Below, piece by piece: positions 16,176 through 24,944 of a stretch of DNA of 64,000 bases (its first letter is position 1; the number at the start of each line of letters is the position of its first letter). The DNA lies in NCBI GenBank assembly GCA_020846975.1, contig JADLCX010000089.1, positions 1 to 64,000 on the forward strand, given 5' to 3'. The stretch comes from Phycisphaerales bacterium (lineage in GTDB: Bacteria; Planctomycetota; Phycisphaerae; Phycisphaerales; UBA1924). The notes under the pieces are model-generated. The model worked only from the letters and a program-made list of their open reading frames with translations. It ran no database searches and had not been told where the DNA came from. Position numbers and translations under genes: made by a program.

Positions 16176-18596
16176 ATGCCCACACCCACTCCCACGGACT
16201 TTGAGCGCCTCGGCGTGTTCTACCTCGGTCGCGAGTACGACCTCGATGCCCGGACGCGCCGAGATCAACCGCTGCTCTACGACTCGCGCGACCTGGTCAC
16301 CCACGCCGTGTGCGTCGGCATGACCGGCAGCGGCAAGACCGGCCTGTGCATCGGCCTTCTCGAAGAGGCGGCGATCGACGGTGTGCCCGCGATCGTGATC
16401 GATCCCAAGGGCGACCTCACGAACCTGCTGCTGACGTTTCCCAACCTCGAACCCGCGGACTTCGCGCCGTGGGTGAACGCCGAGGATGCCCAGCGCAAGG
16501 GCTTGAGCGCCGACGACTTCGCCGCGCAGCAGGCCTCGCTCTGGAAGAAAGGCCTGGCCGACTGGGGACAGGACGGCGCACGCATCCAGCGGCTGCGCGA
16601 CGCGGCCGAGTTCGCCGTGTACACCCCCGGCTCGAGCGCGGGGATGCCCGTCTCGGTGCTCAGGTCGTTCGACCCTCCGCCTCCAGCGGTCATCGAGGAC
16701 ACCGAGGCCTTCCGCGAGCGCGTGTCGAGCACGGCCATGAGCCTGCTCGCGCTGGCCGGGATCGAGTCAGACCCCATGACCGGGCGCGAGCACATCCTGC
16801 TCAGCACCATCCTGGGCGAGGCCTGGGCGGGCGGCAAGGGCGTTGACCTTGCCGGACTGATCGAGCGCATCCAGAAGCCGCCGGTGCAGCGCGTGGGGGT
16901 GATGGACCTCGAGACGTTCTATCCATCCAAGGACCGGTTCTCGCTCGCGATGGCGATCAACAACCTCGCCGCATCGCCGGGGTTCTCCCGCTGGATCGAC
17001 GGGGAGCCGCTCGACATCGGCGCGATGCTCCGCTCGCCGCGCGGCAAACCCCGCGTCGCCATATTCTCGATCGCGCACCTCAACGACGCGGAGCGGATGT
17101 TCTTCGTTTCGTTGCTGCTCAACCAGACACTCGGATGGGTCCGCACGCAGAGCGGCACATCAAGCCTTCGTGCGATCCTTTACATGGACGAGATCGCCGG
17201 GTACTTCCCGCCCACCGCCAACCCGCCGAGCAAGGGACCGCTGCTCACGCTGATGAAGCAGGGCCGGGCGCTCGGCATGGGCGTCGTCGTCGCGACCCAG
17301 AACCCGGTCGACCTCGACTACAAGGGCCTCTCGAACGCCGGAACGTGGTTCATCGGACGGCTCCAGACCGAGCGAGACAAGGCCCGCGTGCTCGACGGGC
17401 TCGAAGGCGCGGCGGCCAACGCGGCCGGCGGCTTCGATCGCGCCGCTTGCGACAGGCTGCTCTCGCGGCTGGGCTCTCGAATCTTCCTCATGAACAACGT
17501 GCACGACGACGGGCCGGTGGTGTTCGAAACGCGGTGGGCGATGTCCTACCTGCGCGGACCGTTGACCCGCGAGCAGATCAGGCAACTCGACGCTGGAGCA
17601 CCCGAACCCGGGTCTCGGGGCGTGGAACCGCCCGTTGCCGAGCGCACCACCCCCTCGGCTTCCCCGGTTCTTGCTTCCCGACCCTCGCTGCCCCCCGATG
17701 TCCCGCAGTACTTCATCCCCGCGCGCTCGTCCGGCGAGATCGAGTACCGCCCGATGCTGCTCGGATGCGCCAAGGTGTACTACTCCGACGCCAAGGCCGA
17801 GATCGAGACCGAGGACGTGTGCTCAACGCTCGTGCCGATCGGCGACGGTCCCGTGACGATCGACTGGGAGCACGCGACCGCGACCGATATCGCCGACAGC
17901 GATCTCGAACGCGAGCCCATCCCGGGCGCTCGCTTCGCCGCGGTACCGCCCGAGGCGACAAGGGCCAGGTCCTACGAGGCCTGGAAGCGGCAGTTCGCCG
18001 ACTCGGTCTTTCGCACCGCGCGGCTCGATCTGTTCCGCAACGCGGCGATGCGCGAGGTCAGCAGGCCGGGCGAGAGCGAGCGGGATTTCCGCGCGCGGCT
18101 CGATCAGGTGGCCCGCGAGCAGTGCGACGAGGCCAAGGAAAAACTGCGGGTCAAGTACGCCCCCAAACTCGCCGCGCTGGAGGATCGGAAGCGTCGCGCC
18201 GAGCAGGCCGTGGCGGTCCAGAAGGAGCAATCGACCTCCGCCAAACTCGGCACCGCGCTCTCGGTCGGCACGGCGATTCTCGGGGCGTTCTTCGGCCGCA
18301 AGACGCTCAGTTCGGGCACCGTCTCGCGAGCCGCCACCGCGGCACGCGGCGTAAGCCGATCGGCGAAGGAAGCCTCGGATGTCGGGCGCGCCGAGGAGAA
18401 TGTCGAAGCGATCGCCCAGCAACTGAACGAGATGGACGCCCGCTTCCAGGAGGAGATCGCCGCCCTCGGTGTCAAGTCCTCCGAGGTCGCCGCGGAACTG
18501 GAGAAGATCTCGCTCAAGCCGAAGAAGACCAACATCGCCGTCCGGTCGGTCGTGCTCGCGTGGGCGCCGCACGCCGGCGGCGATCCGGCATGGTGA
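16176..18596 (+). CDS. HerA/VirB4-like ATP-binding protein
   Basis: 806 residues. Walker A is VGMTGSGKTGLCIGLL (residues about 47-62) followed by AIVIDPKGDLTNLL, and Walker B is LRAILYMDEIAGYFPP (residues about 330-345). GRALGMGVVVATQNPVDLDYKGLSNAGTWFIGRL is typical of the HerA/DUF87 and DUF853 ATPase group. The C-terminal 250 residues include a charged coiled coil, a hydrophobic Gly-rich segment near residue 695 (LGTALSVGTAILGAFFG) and a second coiled coil. Such ATPases move DNA or act in secretion; the substrate here is unknown. No nuclease partner such as NurA lies next to it, which argues against a standard end-resection or HerA defence locus. Confidence 0.75.
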   Translation: MPTPTPTDFERLGVFYLGREYDLDARTRRDQPLLYDSRDLVTHAVCVGMTGSGKTGLCIGLLEEAAIDGVPAIVIDPKGDLTNLLLTFPNLEPADFAPWVNAEDAQRKGLSADDFAAQQASLWKKGLADWGQDGARIQRLRDAAEFAVYTPGSSAGMPVSVLRSFDPPPPAVIEDTEAFRERVSSTAMSLLALAGIESDPMTGREHILLSTILGEAWAGGKGVDLAGLIERIQKPPVQRVGVMDLETFYPSKDRFSLAMAINNLAASPGFSRWIDGEPLDIGAMLRSPRGKPRVAIFSIAHLNDAERMFFVSLLLNQTLGWVRTQSGTSSLRAILYMDEIAGYFPPTANPPSKGPLLTLMKQGRALGMGVVVATQNPVDLDYKGLSNAGTWFIGRLQTERDKARVLDGLEGAAANAAGGFDRAACDRLLSRLGSRIFLMNNVHDDGPVVFETRWAMSYLRGPLTREQIRQLDAGAPEPGSRGVEPPVAERTTPSASPVLASRPSLPPDVPQYFIPARSSGEIEYRPMLLGCAKVYYSDAKAEIETEDVCSTLVPIGDGPVTIDWEHATATDIADSDLEREPIPGARFAAVPPEATRARSYEAWKRQFADSVFRTARLDLFRNAAMREVSRPGESERDFRARLDQVAREQCDEAKEKLRVKYAPKLAALEDRKRRAEQAVAVQKEQSTSAKLGTALSVGTAILGAFFGRKTLSSGTVSRAATAARGVSRSAKEASDVGRAEENVEAIAQQLNEMDARFQEEIAALGVKSSEVAAELEKISLKPKKTNIAVRSVVLAWAPHAGGDPAW

Positions 18597-18604
18597 TAAA
18601 GAGC

Positions 18605-18634
18605 GTCGGCCGGCGCTAAGCCCCGCCGGCCGAC
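18605..18634. terminator. Hairpin between convergent genes
   Basis: GTCGGCCGGC pairs perfectly with GCCGGCCGAC across a 10-base loop. On the minus strand it is followed by GCTCTTTATC, so it best suits the PEP-CTERM gene; it may serve both. Confidence 0.6.
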
Positions 18635-18670
18635 ACGGGTGTTGCATGGATTGAGCAGACAGAAACGGGA

Positions 18671-19633
18671 TCAGTTCCGGCGGCGACGCGCGACCAGCAG
18701 CCCGCCGATCGCCAGAAGGCCGGCCGCGCCGGGCGCGGGCACGACCTGCTTGAAAAGCAGATCGGTGAGCTTGGTCGGGACAATGTCGATCTGGCTGAGG
18801 TACACGCCGGTGATGCCGTTGTAGCGCTCGATCTCGCCGGTCTGGAACGCCAGGTACAGGTCCAGGCTCACGGGATCCCACGCGAAGCCGTGCGGGCCGG
18901 TGCCCGTGTTGACCTCGCCATCGGCGAACAGCGTCCACGCGCTCCCCGAGTAGCGGTACACGCCCGCCGGGAGTGAGGTCGAGGCCTGGTACAGGTTCGC
19001 GGCGTAAAGGGCCCCGTCAGGTCCGATGGCGAGTTTCTGCGGCTCGAAGGGGCACGCGATGTCGGGACCGGCCGACAAGCCGCTCGCAAAGAAGTTCTGC
19101 TTGATCGCGAAGCCGAACGAGCCGGCCCAGTTCGACGTGTACATCAGGTTCCCGTCGAACGCGTGCAGGTTGTACCCGTTGCCGCTGGCATGAACGGTGC
19201 GGACGAACGCGCCGCCGGGCGTGTACTCCACCGAACCGGTCGGGCCGCCGACGACGATGTTTCCGTTGGGCGCGGTCGCCGGGCCGATGCGTGGGCCGGT
19301 CGCGAACGTTGAGATGTACGCGCCGGTCACCGAATCGATCACCGTCAGGTCGCTGAACCCGCCGAGGTAGAAGTTCTGGGCAGGGCCGGCCACGCACCCG
19401 AGGTACATGCCGATCGGTTGGACCTGGCTGGCGTTGCTGAACACCTGCGGCTTGGCGGTCCCGGCGTACGTCCCCGGCACATAGGCCCAGGGCGAGGTCC
19501 GTTCGTACTGGTAGACCTCGTTGGCGATATCGGAAGTCAGGTACATGTCCGCGGGGTTGCCCGGGAACGACGACGCGAGGCACAGCGAAGCCGTGCCGAC
19601 GACGGCCAAAACAGACAAAACGCGAGAAACCAT
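18671..19633 (-). CDS. Secreted beta-propeller-like protein with PEP-CTERM-type tail
   Basis: 320 residues from ATG 19633, chosen over 19726 because a GAGGAGAG ribosome site sits just upstream and a signal peptide follows directly (VLSVLAVVGTASLCLAS). The body contains repeated blades resembling NHL/SMP-30 or streptogramin-lyase propellers (APNGNIVVGG, AIGPDGALYAANLY, GPHGFAWDPVSLDLYLAF). The C-terminus VPAPGAAGLLAIGGLLVARRRR is a PEP-CTERM-like sorting signal: Pro-Ala-Pro, membrane segment, Arg cluster. This differs from the dockerin-type tail used by other secreted proteins in the window. Confidence 0.8.
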   Translation of the reverse strand: MVSRVLSVLAVVGTASLCLASSFPGNPADMYLTSDIANEVYQYERTSPWAYVPGTYAGTAKPQVFSNASQVQPIGMYLGCVAGPAQNFYLGGFSDLTVIDSVTGAYISTFATGPRIGPATAPNGNIVVGGPTGSVEYTPGGAFVRTVHASGNGYNLHAFDGNLMYTSNWAGSFGFAIKQNFFASGLSAGPDIACPFEPQKLAIGPDGALYAANLYQASTSLPAGVYRYSGSAWTLFADGEVNTGTGPHGFAWDPVSLDLYLAFQTGEIERYNGITGVYLSQIDIVPTKLTDLLFKQVVPAPGAAGLLAIGGLLVARRRRN

Positions 19634-20092
19634 GTTCAATCTCTCCTCACTACGCATCACTCTCTCGCCGCGGGCCAGTCCCACTCCGGACGTGGCCAAA
19701 CCGCCGCGAGTCTCTCTCGATATCAACTGCGAGCCCGAACCATGAATCTAACAGGGCGGGAAGGAAGTTTGTGGCCTCCGGCGATTCTCCGCACCGTCAA
19801 GCGGGTCAAGCCGCGGTCTCAAGCCCGTGCAGGGGCCGTCCGGGCGATACTTGCGGCACCATGAAGCGTGAGATCCGTCGGCTCGGACTTCTCTCTGCTG
19901 ATCGGCGGGTCTGCACACACGCGGCTTCGCCTCGATACACTCAAGCTACCCGAACGCCGCGGCAAGTTGCAAGGGATTGACGGTGGAATGTGGGTAATCT
20001 TCGCTCGAATTGCCTATCGGCGAGGTTGATTTGATCCGATTGAGGACACGGGCGGGTGTTTTGGCGGCTTCTCCAGATCACGAGGCTTACCC
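19634..20092. other. Gene-free divergent region
   Basis: 460 bp between divergent starts of the PEP-CTERM gene and pgi. No RNA gene or strong hairpin was found. Promoters for both genes are expected but not identified. Confidence 0.4.
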
Positions 20093-21535
20093 ATGCTCAC
20101 CCTCGACTACGCCAACTGCCTGTCCGATCGCGTCGGCCCGCACGGGGTTGATCCCGCCGACCTTGACGCTTCGGGGGAGGCTCGCGAGGCCCTGTCCGGG
20201 CTGACCCGGCGCCTGAACGAGAGCCGCGGCCGTGGCTGGGAGCGATGGCGAGACCTGCACCGGGACCCGATGCGCTCAGATCATCTGGGGGCGATCAAAC
20301 CACTGGTCGAGCGGATGCGCGGGAAGTTCGACAACCTCGTAGTCTTGGGAATCGGGGGTTCGGCGCTCGGAAACATCGCCCTCCAAGGCGCGCTGAACCC
20401 GTCAACCTACAACCTCCACGACCCCCGGTCGGCGGCGGGAAAGCGATCCGCTCCCCGGCTGTTCATCGTGGACAATGTCGATCCGTACTACTTCAGTTCG
20501 GTGCTTGAGCTGTGCCAAGCGACCGATCCCAAACTGGAACGGACCCTGTTCAACGTGATCAGCAAGAGCGGCGAGACGGCCGAGACCGCCGCCCAGTTCA
20601 TGGTCATCCGCGACCTGCTCAAGAAGCACGGCCGCAAGGGACCGGAGCACGTGGTCGCGGTCACGGACCCCGCCAAGGGCACGATGCGTCAGATCTGCAA
20701 CTCCGAAGGATACTCGACGTTACCCGTCCCGGACGGCGTTGGCGGCCGGTTCAGCGTGCTCAGCCCCGTCGGCCTGTTCAGCGCGGCGATGTGCGGGATC
20801 GACATCGAGGGGCTGCTGGATGGCGCGGCGAGCATGGATGAGCCCACGACCCGCGACAACTTCCTCAAGAACCCGGCCGCGATGATCGCATTCCTGCTGG
20901 TCGAACTCGGGACCCGCAAGGGGAAGGTCAACCACGTGATGATGCCCTACGCCAACGGGCTGTACCTGCTGGCCGACTGGTTCCGCCAACTCTGGGCCGA
21001 GAGCCTGGGCAAGAAGAGCGACCTGCAGGGCGACACGGTGTACGCGGGGTTCACCCCCATCAAGGCGCTCGGCACGACCGACCAGCACTCGCAGGTGCAG
21101 CTCTACCGCGAAGGACCGAACGACAAGGTGTTCTGCTTCGTGGAACTTGAGGATGCGGGGTTCGCGAGCCGGGATGTGCGTATCCCGACCGGGCTCGGCG
21201 TCGAAGCGATCGCGTACCTCGAAGGCAAGAGCATGGCGACCCTGCTGAACGCCGAAAAGCGTGCGACCGAGTATGCGCTGCTCGAGAGTCAGCGGCCGAA
21301 CTTCACGATCCGCTTCCCCAAGCTCGACGCCTTCCACGTCGGCCAGTTCATCTACCTCTGGGAGATGGTCACGGCGTACGCCGGGCTGTTGCTGAACATC
21401 GACGCCTACGACCAGCCGGCGGTGGAGTTGGGCAAGCAGGCCACGTTCGGCCTGATGGGCCGCGCCGGGTACGAGAAGCACCTGCGGGCCGTCAACGCCG
21501 CCCTCGCGCCCACGGGGTACGTCATCGGCTCGTGA
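20093..21535 (+). CDS. pgi: Glucose-6-phosphate isomerase
   Basis: 480 residues. It interconverts glucose-6-phosphate and fructose-6-phosphate in the cytosol. Visible marks are the phosphosugar-binding GIGGSALGNIALQGAL (residues about 83-98), SKSGETAETAAQFMV (about 160-174, the phosphate loop of the SIS fold), the catalytic region GTTDQHSQVQLYREG with the active-site His, and the C-terminal PAVELGKQATF Lys motif. The length fits the shorter bacterial PGIs. It stands alone; FmdB-like and flagellar genes follow on the same strand. Confidence 0.92.
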   Translation: MLTLDYANCLSDRVGPHGVDPADLDASGEAREALSGLTRRLNESRGRGWERWRDLHRDPMRSDHLGAIKPLVERMRGKFDNLVVLGIGGSALGNIALQGALNPSTYNLHDPRSAAGKRSAPRLFIVDNVDPYYFSSVLELCQATDPKLERTLFNVISKSGETAETAAQFMVIRDLLKKHGRKGPEHVVAVTDPAKGTMRQICNSEGYSTLPVPDGVGGRFSVLSPVGLFSAAMCGIDIEGLLDGAASMDEPTTRDNFLKNPAAMIAFLLVELGTRKGKVNHVMMPYANGLYLLADWFRQLWAESLGKKSDLQGDTVYAGFTPIKALGTTDQHSQVQLYREGPNDKVFCFVELEDAGFASRDVRIPTGLGVEAIAYLEGKSMATLLNAEKRATEYALLESQRPNFTIRFPKLDAFHVGQFIYLWEMVTAYAGLLLNIDAYDQPAVELGKQATFGLMGRAGYEKHLRAVNAALAPTGYVIGS

Positions 21536-21595
21536 GCGGCCGCGTACCATCGACCTGCTGACGATCATTCCGCCATCGGAGTTCGAGGCCCCGCC

Positions 21596-21832
21596 ATGCC
21601 CATCTACGAGTACACCTGCCAGGCCGACGGAAGCACGATCGAGCTGCTCAGGCCCATGAGCGAGGCCGACAAGCCGGTCGAAGACCCCGAAGGACGCGGA
21701 CGCACCTTCACGCGTGTCCATTCGACGTTTGCGGCCCAAGGCGCGGGCACCGACCCCAAAGGCCGGTCGCATTCGATCGGCGGAGGGTGCTGCCCGTGCG
21801 GGAAGTCGCACGGGGGCTGCTCGAAGCCCTGA
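21596..21832 (+). CDS. FmdB-like zinc-ribbon protein, degenerate
   Basis: 78 residues. The start MPIYEYTCQADGSTIELLRPM matches FmdB-type small ribbons (MPxYEYxCxxCG), but the second Cys of the first CxxC is lost (CQADG). Cysteines reappear only at the C-terminus as CCPCGKSHGGC. Whether zinc is still bound is uncertain. It lies 60 bp after pgi and 76 bp before the small ORF that opens the flagellar block. Confidence 0.7.
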   Translation: MPIYEYTCQADGSTIELLRPMSEADKPVEDPEGRGRTFTRVHSTFAAQGAGTDPKGRSHSIGGGCCPCGKSHGGCSKP

Positions 21833-21908
21833 GGCGCGGCACGGCGATTGCGATTCTCCCAAGCGAGCCGGTTCGGGCGCTGCCCGACCGACTCGGGAGG
21901 CGCAAATC

Positions 21909-22139
21909 GTGCCGATCGAGCAGGAAGCCACATCGACGGATTCAGCCGCCAGCGCAAACCCTGACCTGACGCGCGCACTGGCGTCACTCGCCTCGAAGTT
22001 CCCGGCCGATCAGGCGCTCGGGCTGAGGCTCCTGGCCGTCGCCCGCGCCGCGGCGGCGATGCACATGGCGGATGGCTTCCGTCGGACACCGCTGGCCAGC
22101 ACCCAGGCCGCCGGGCTGCTGCGGGAGACGGCGCCATGA
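21909..22139 (+). CDS. Small unknown protein opening the flagellar block
   Basis: 76 residues from GTG 21909, chosen because GGGAGG is at 21894-21899 with good spacing; the frame is open further upstream but lies over the FmdB gene. Sequence: acidic N-terminus, then a helical body (LTRALASLASKFPADQALGL, LAVARAAAAMHMADGF). The stop overlaps the flgF start as ATGA, so the two are translationally coupled. I do not recognise a family; a role in rod or basal-body assembly is inferred from coupling only. Confidence 0.6.
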   Translation: MPIEQEATSTDSAASANPDLTRALASLASKFPADQALGLRLLAVARAAAAMHMADGFRRTPLASTQAAGLLRETAP

Positions 22140-22930
22140 GCGTGGAATACGGCTACAACCTGGCCGCGGCGGGGATGCTCACGGCGATGTTCCGGCAGGA
22201 GGTGGCCTCGAACAACCTCGCCAACATCGAGACCGTCGGGTTCAAGGCCGACATGGCCTTCACGGTTCCGCGGCAGGCGGCGCGCGTCGAAGACCGGTTG
22301 TTCAACCTGCCCGCGAACAAACTTCTGGAGCGTCTGGGCGCTGGCGTGCTGCTGGGACCGACGCGCACGAGTTTCACCCAGGGCGCGCTCGAACGAACGG
22401 GGAACCCGCTGGATATCGCGATCCGTGGCGATGGATTCCTGACCGTGTCTTCGGGAGGAGGTCGCAGCGCGAGCGGCGATCAGATCCGGCTCACCCGCGA
22501 CGGACGGCTGACGCTCGATTCGCAGGGAACGCTGGTCACGGTCGCCGGCGGAAAGCCCGTGCTCGACGATTCAGGGCGCCACATCGGTCTGGATCGGTCG
22601 ATCCCGATCGAGATCGACTCCGACGGTACGATCTACCAGGGCGACACGGCGGTGGCCAGACTGCGGCTCGTGGATGTGCCGAACCGGCAACTTCTGCGCA
22701 AGGAGGGCGAGGGGATGTACGCCCTCCCGAACTCCGCGGCGGAGAACCTGCGCGATGCCACGGGCGATGTGGTGCAGGGGAGTGTCGAGAAGTCTGCGGT
22801 GGACGCGATCGACGCCATGATGCGCGTGCAGAGCGCGACGGGCGCTGTGACCGCGACCGGGCGGATGCTCTCGATCCACGATGAGCTCACCGGACGGATG
22901 ATCAACGGGCTCGGACGCGCGACGGCGTAA
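22136..22930 (+). CDS. flgF: Flagellar basal-body rod protein FlgF
   Basis: 264 residues. The N-terminus carries the rod/hook-family signature (NNLANIETVGFKADMAF) and the C-terminus the helical SAVDAIDAMMRVQSATGAV. It contains the flagellar basal-body C-terminal domain before that (LDIAIRGDGFLTV is the common FlgE/F/G block). FlgF is a proximal rod component, exported by the flagellar type III apparatus. The start overlaps the small upstream ORF, with GGGAG 9 bp before. flgG starts 17 bp downstream. FlgF rather than FlgG is chosen from order and lower similarity to the FlgG consensus. Confidence 0.88.
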   Translation: MSVEYGYNLAAAGMLTAMFRQEVASNNLANIETVGFKADMAFTVPRQAARVEDRLFNLPANKLLERLGAGVLLGPTRTSFTQGALERTGNPLDIAIRGDGFLTVSSGGGRSASGDQIRLTRDGRLTLDSQGTLVTVAGGKPVLDDSGRHIGLDRSIPIEIDSDGTIYQGDTAVARLRLVDVPNRQLLRKEGEGMYALPNSAAENLRDATGDVVQGSVEKSAVDAIDAMMRVQSATGAVTATGRMLSIHDELTGRMINGLGRATA

Positions 22931-22947
22931 CAGGAAACGGGAACACC

Positions 22948-23754
22948 ATGGCGATCATCGCACTGCAATCCGCCGCTTCGGGTCTCACCGCGCTGAACAC
23001 GGCGATGGACGTGATCTCGAACAACCTGGCGAACGTGAACACCGCGGGGTTCCGGGCCAGCCGGGCCAACTTCCAGGACCTGCTCTATCTCGAGAAGGCT
23101 CAACCCGGCGTGCGCAACGCCAACGACGACCAGCGCCCGACGGGCCTGTACATCGGCCTGGGCACGCGGGTTTCGGGCACGCAGCTCAGCTTCGAGCAGG
23201 GCTCGCCGATCAAGGGCAACAAGCTCGACATGATGATCGAGGGCAACGGGTTCTTCCGCGTGGCCGTGCAGGACTCGCTCGGCCCCGGCGGGATCGCCTA
23301 CACCCGTGCCGGGCAGTTCACGCTCAACTCCGACGGCGAGATCGTGCTGGCGACCGACCAGGGCCGCCGCCTCGACCCGCCGGTCACCATCGACGGCGAC
23401 GTGACGGACATCCAGATCGATTCGAGCGGGCAGATCTTCGTCGAGCGGCCGGGCCAGGCCGAGCCCGAACTGGTGACGCAGATCCAGATCAGCAACTTCG
23501 TCAACCCCACGGGCCTCAAGTCGCTCGGCGAGAACCTCTTCGCCGAGACCGGCGCGAGCGGGCCGCCGATCGACGGCAACCCGAGCGAAGACGCCTTCGG
23601 TGAGATCATCCAAGGCTACTACGAGAGCTCGAACGTCGACCCGACGACCGAGCTCATCAACCTCATCCGCGTGCAGCGGGCCTTCGAGATGAACTCGAAC
23701 ACCATCCGCGCGGCCGACGAATCGCTCCGTACGATCGCGCAGCTCCGCCGTTAG
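22948..23754 (+). CDS. flgG: Flagellar distal rod protein FlgG
   Basis: 268 residues, close to the usual 260. N-terminal IALQSAASGLTALNTAMDVI and NNLANVNTAGFRASRANFQDLLY are typical FlgG; LDMMIEGNGFFRV is the core block and SSNVDPTTELINLIRVQRAFEMN the C-terminal block. FlgG forms the distal rod that passes through the P and L rings, both of whose genes follow (flgI, flgH). Confidence 0.95.
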   Translation: MAIIALQSAASGLTALNTAMDVISNNLANVNTAGFRASRANFQDLLYLEKAQPGVRNANDDQRPTGLYIGLGTRVSGTQLSFEQGSPIKGNKLDMMIEGNGFFRVAVQDSLGPGGIAYTRAGQFTLNSDGEIVLATDQGRRLDPPVTIDGDVTDIQIDSSGQIFVERPGQAEPELVTQIQISNFVNPTGLKSLGENLFAETGASGPPIDGNPSEDAFGEIIQGYYESSNVDPTTELINLIRVQRAFEMNSNTIRAADESLRTIAQLRR

Positions 23755-23793
23755 TCGGCCTGATCCCGCGCCGGCTCAGCGCTCGATCCGCGC

Positions 23794-23807
23794 GGCACGC
23801 GGCTTGC
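23794..23807 (+). promoter_or_regulatory. Candidate sigma-54 (-24/-12) promoter before flgA
   Basis: GGCACG and TTGC with a 4-bp spacer match the sigma-54 core (GG at -24, GC at -12) exactly in spacing; only the leading T is C. It lies in the 65-bp flgG-flgA gap, 12 bp before the flgA ATG, which would make the transcript almost leaderless. Could be chance. Confidence 0.4.
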
Positions 23808-23819
23808 GTCTGGACGGGC

Positions 23820-24944
23820 ATGACCCTGCGGCTTTCATCGGCACGTTCGCTCGCCCGCCTCGCCGCGGCTTGCCTCGCCGGCCTCGCCTCCGCCGCACCG
23901 GGTCAAACCACCATCTCGCTGCGCACGAGCGCACGGCTTTCGCCCGATGCGCAGGAAGTGCGCCTGGCGGACATCGCCGAGATCGCGGGCCAGAACGAGT
24001 CCGAGTTCGGTCGGACGGTGATCGTCCCGGAAACCGAGGCCGCGAAGAGCACCGGCTGGTTGAAGGTCGAAGTCGCCGAGGTCCGCGACGCCCTGGACCG
24101 CGCGCTCGGCGGAACGAACTGGGGACGGGTCTCGCTGCACGGCGGAACCTGCACGGTGCGGTTCACCGATGCACGCCTGAGCACGCGCGAGAGCGTGGGC
24201 GCCGATCGCGCGGCCGCGAACCGGCCCGCGGCACGAATGGAGACGATCGACACCGACGGACTCCGCACGATCAAGGCGGAGGTCGCGGTTCGCCTGGCCG
24301 CGGTGTACGGCGTCACGCCCGACCGCATCCAACTCGCGTTCGATCCGGCGGATGCCGAGGTCCTGGCGACCCTGGTCGGAGCGCGGCAGGTCGATGTCTC
24401 ACCCGGCGGGCTGGGCACCTCCTCGAGACTGCCCGTCACCGTCACGCTCTATGACGGCGAGCGCGTCTCGCTCTCCCGCACGATGCAGGTGAGCGCGCTG
24501 GTCTACCGGAGCGTCATCGTGGCGTCGGAGACGCTGGATCGAGGCCGGGCGATCACGGCGGATCAGGTCAACCAGGTCGAGCAATGGACCGCGCCCCCGG
24601 CGCGGCCGCCGGTCACGATCGGGCAGGTTGTGGCCGCGACCGCGCAGAAGCGGATCAACGCGGGCGAGATCATCGAGGCCGAGGACATCGCTCCGCCGCT
24701 GGCGTGCAAGCGAGGCGATGTGGTGATCGTCCACTGTCTCAGCGGATCGGTGGTCGTCAAGGTCCAGGCGCGGGCCATGGCCTCGGCTCGCGACGGCGAG
24801 ATCGTTCAGTTGAAGTTCGAGATGTCGGAAGCGCCGATCACGGCCCGGATGTCCGGGCCCGGCCGCGCGGTGGTTGTGGCGTCGGCGCAGGGTGGGTTCG
24901 CGGCGAAGTCAGCACGCAACTCCAGAGGGACAGCACGACGATGA
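23820..24944 (+). CDS. flgA: Flagellar P-ring assembly chaperone FlgA
   Basis: 374 residues with a signal peptide (LARLAAACLAGLASAAPGQ). FlgA is a periplasmic chaperone for FlgI polymerisation. The C-terminal third has the SAF-like domain: VYRSVIVASETLDRGRAITADQVNQVE, then KRINAGEIIEAEDIAPPLACKRGDVVIV and the final MASARDGEIVQLKF. The N-terminal half is longer than in enterobacterial FlgA (about 220 residues) and includes a second domain, as in several deltaproteobacterial and planctomycete forms. Its stop overlaps the flgH start as ATGA. Confidence 0.9.
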   Translation: MTLRLSSARSLARLAAACLAGLASAAPGQTTISLRTSARLSPDAQEVRLADIAEIAGQNESEFGRTVIVPETEAAKSTGWLKVEVAEVRDALDRALGGTNWGRVSLHGGTCTVRFTDARLSTRESVGADRAAANRPAARMETIDTDGLRTIKAEVAVRLAAVYGVTPDRIQLAFDPADAEVLATLVGARQVDVSPGGLGTSSRLPVTVTLYDGERVSLSRTMQVSALVYRSVIVASETLDRGRAITADQVNQVEQWTAPPARPPVTIGQVVAATAQKRINAGEIIEAEDIAPPLACKRGDVVIVHCLSGSVVVKVQARAMASARDGEIVQLKFEMSEAPITARMSGPGRAVVVASAQGGFAAKSARNSRGTARR

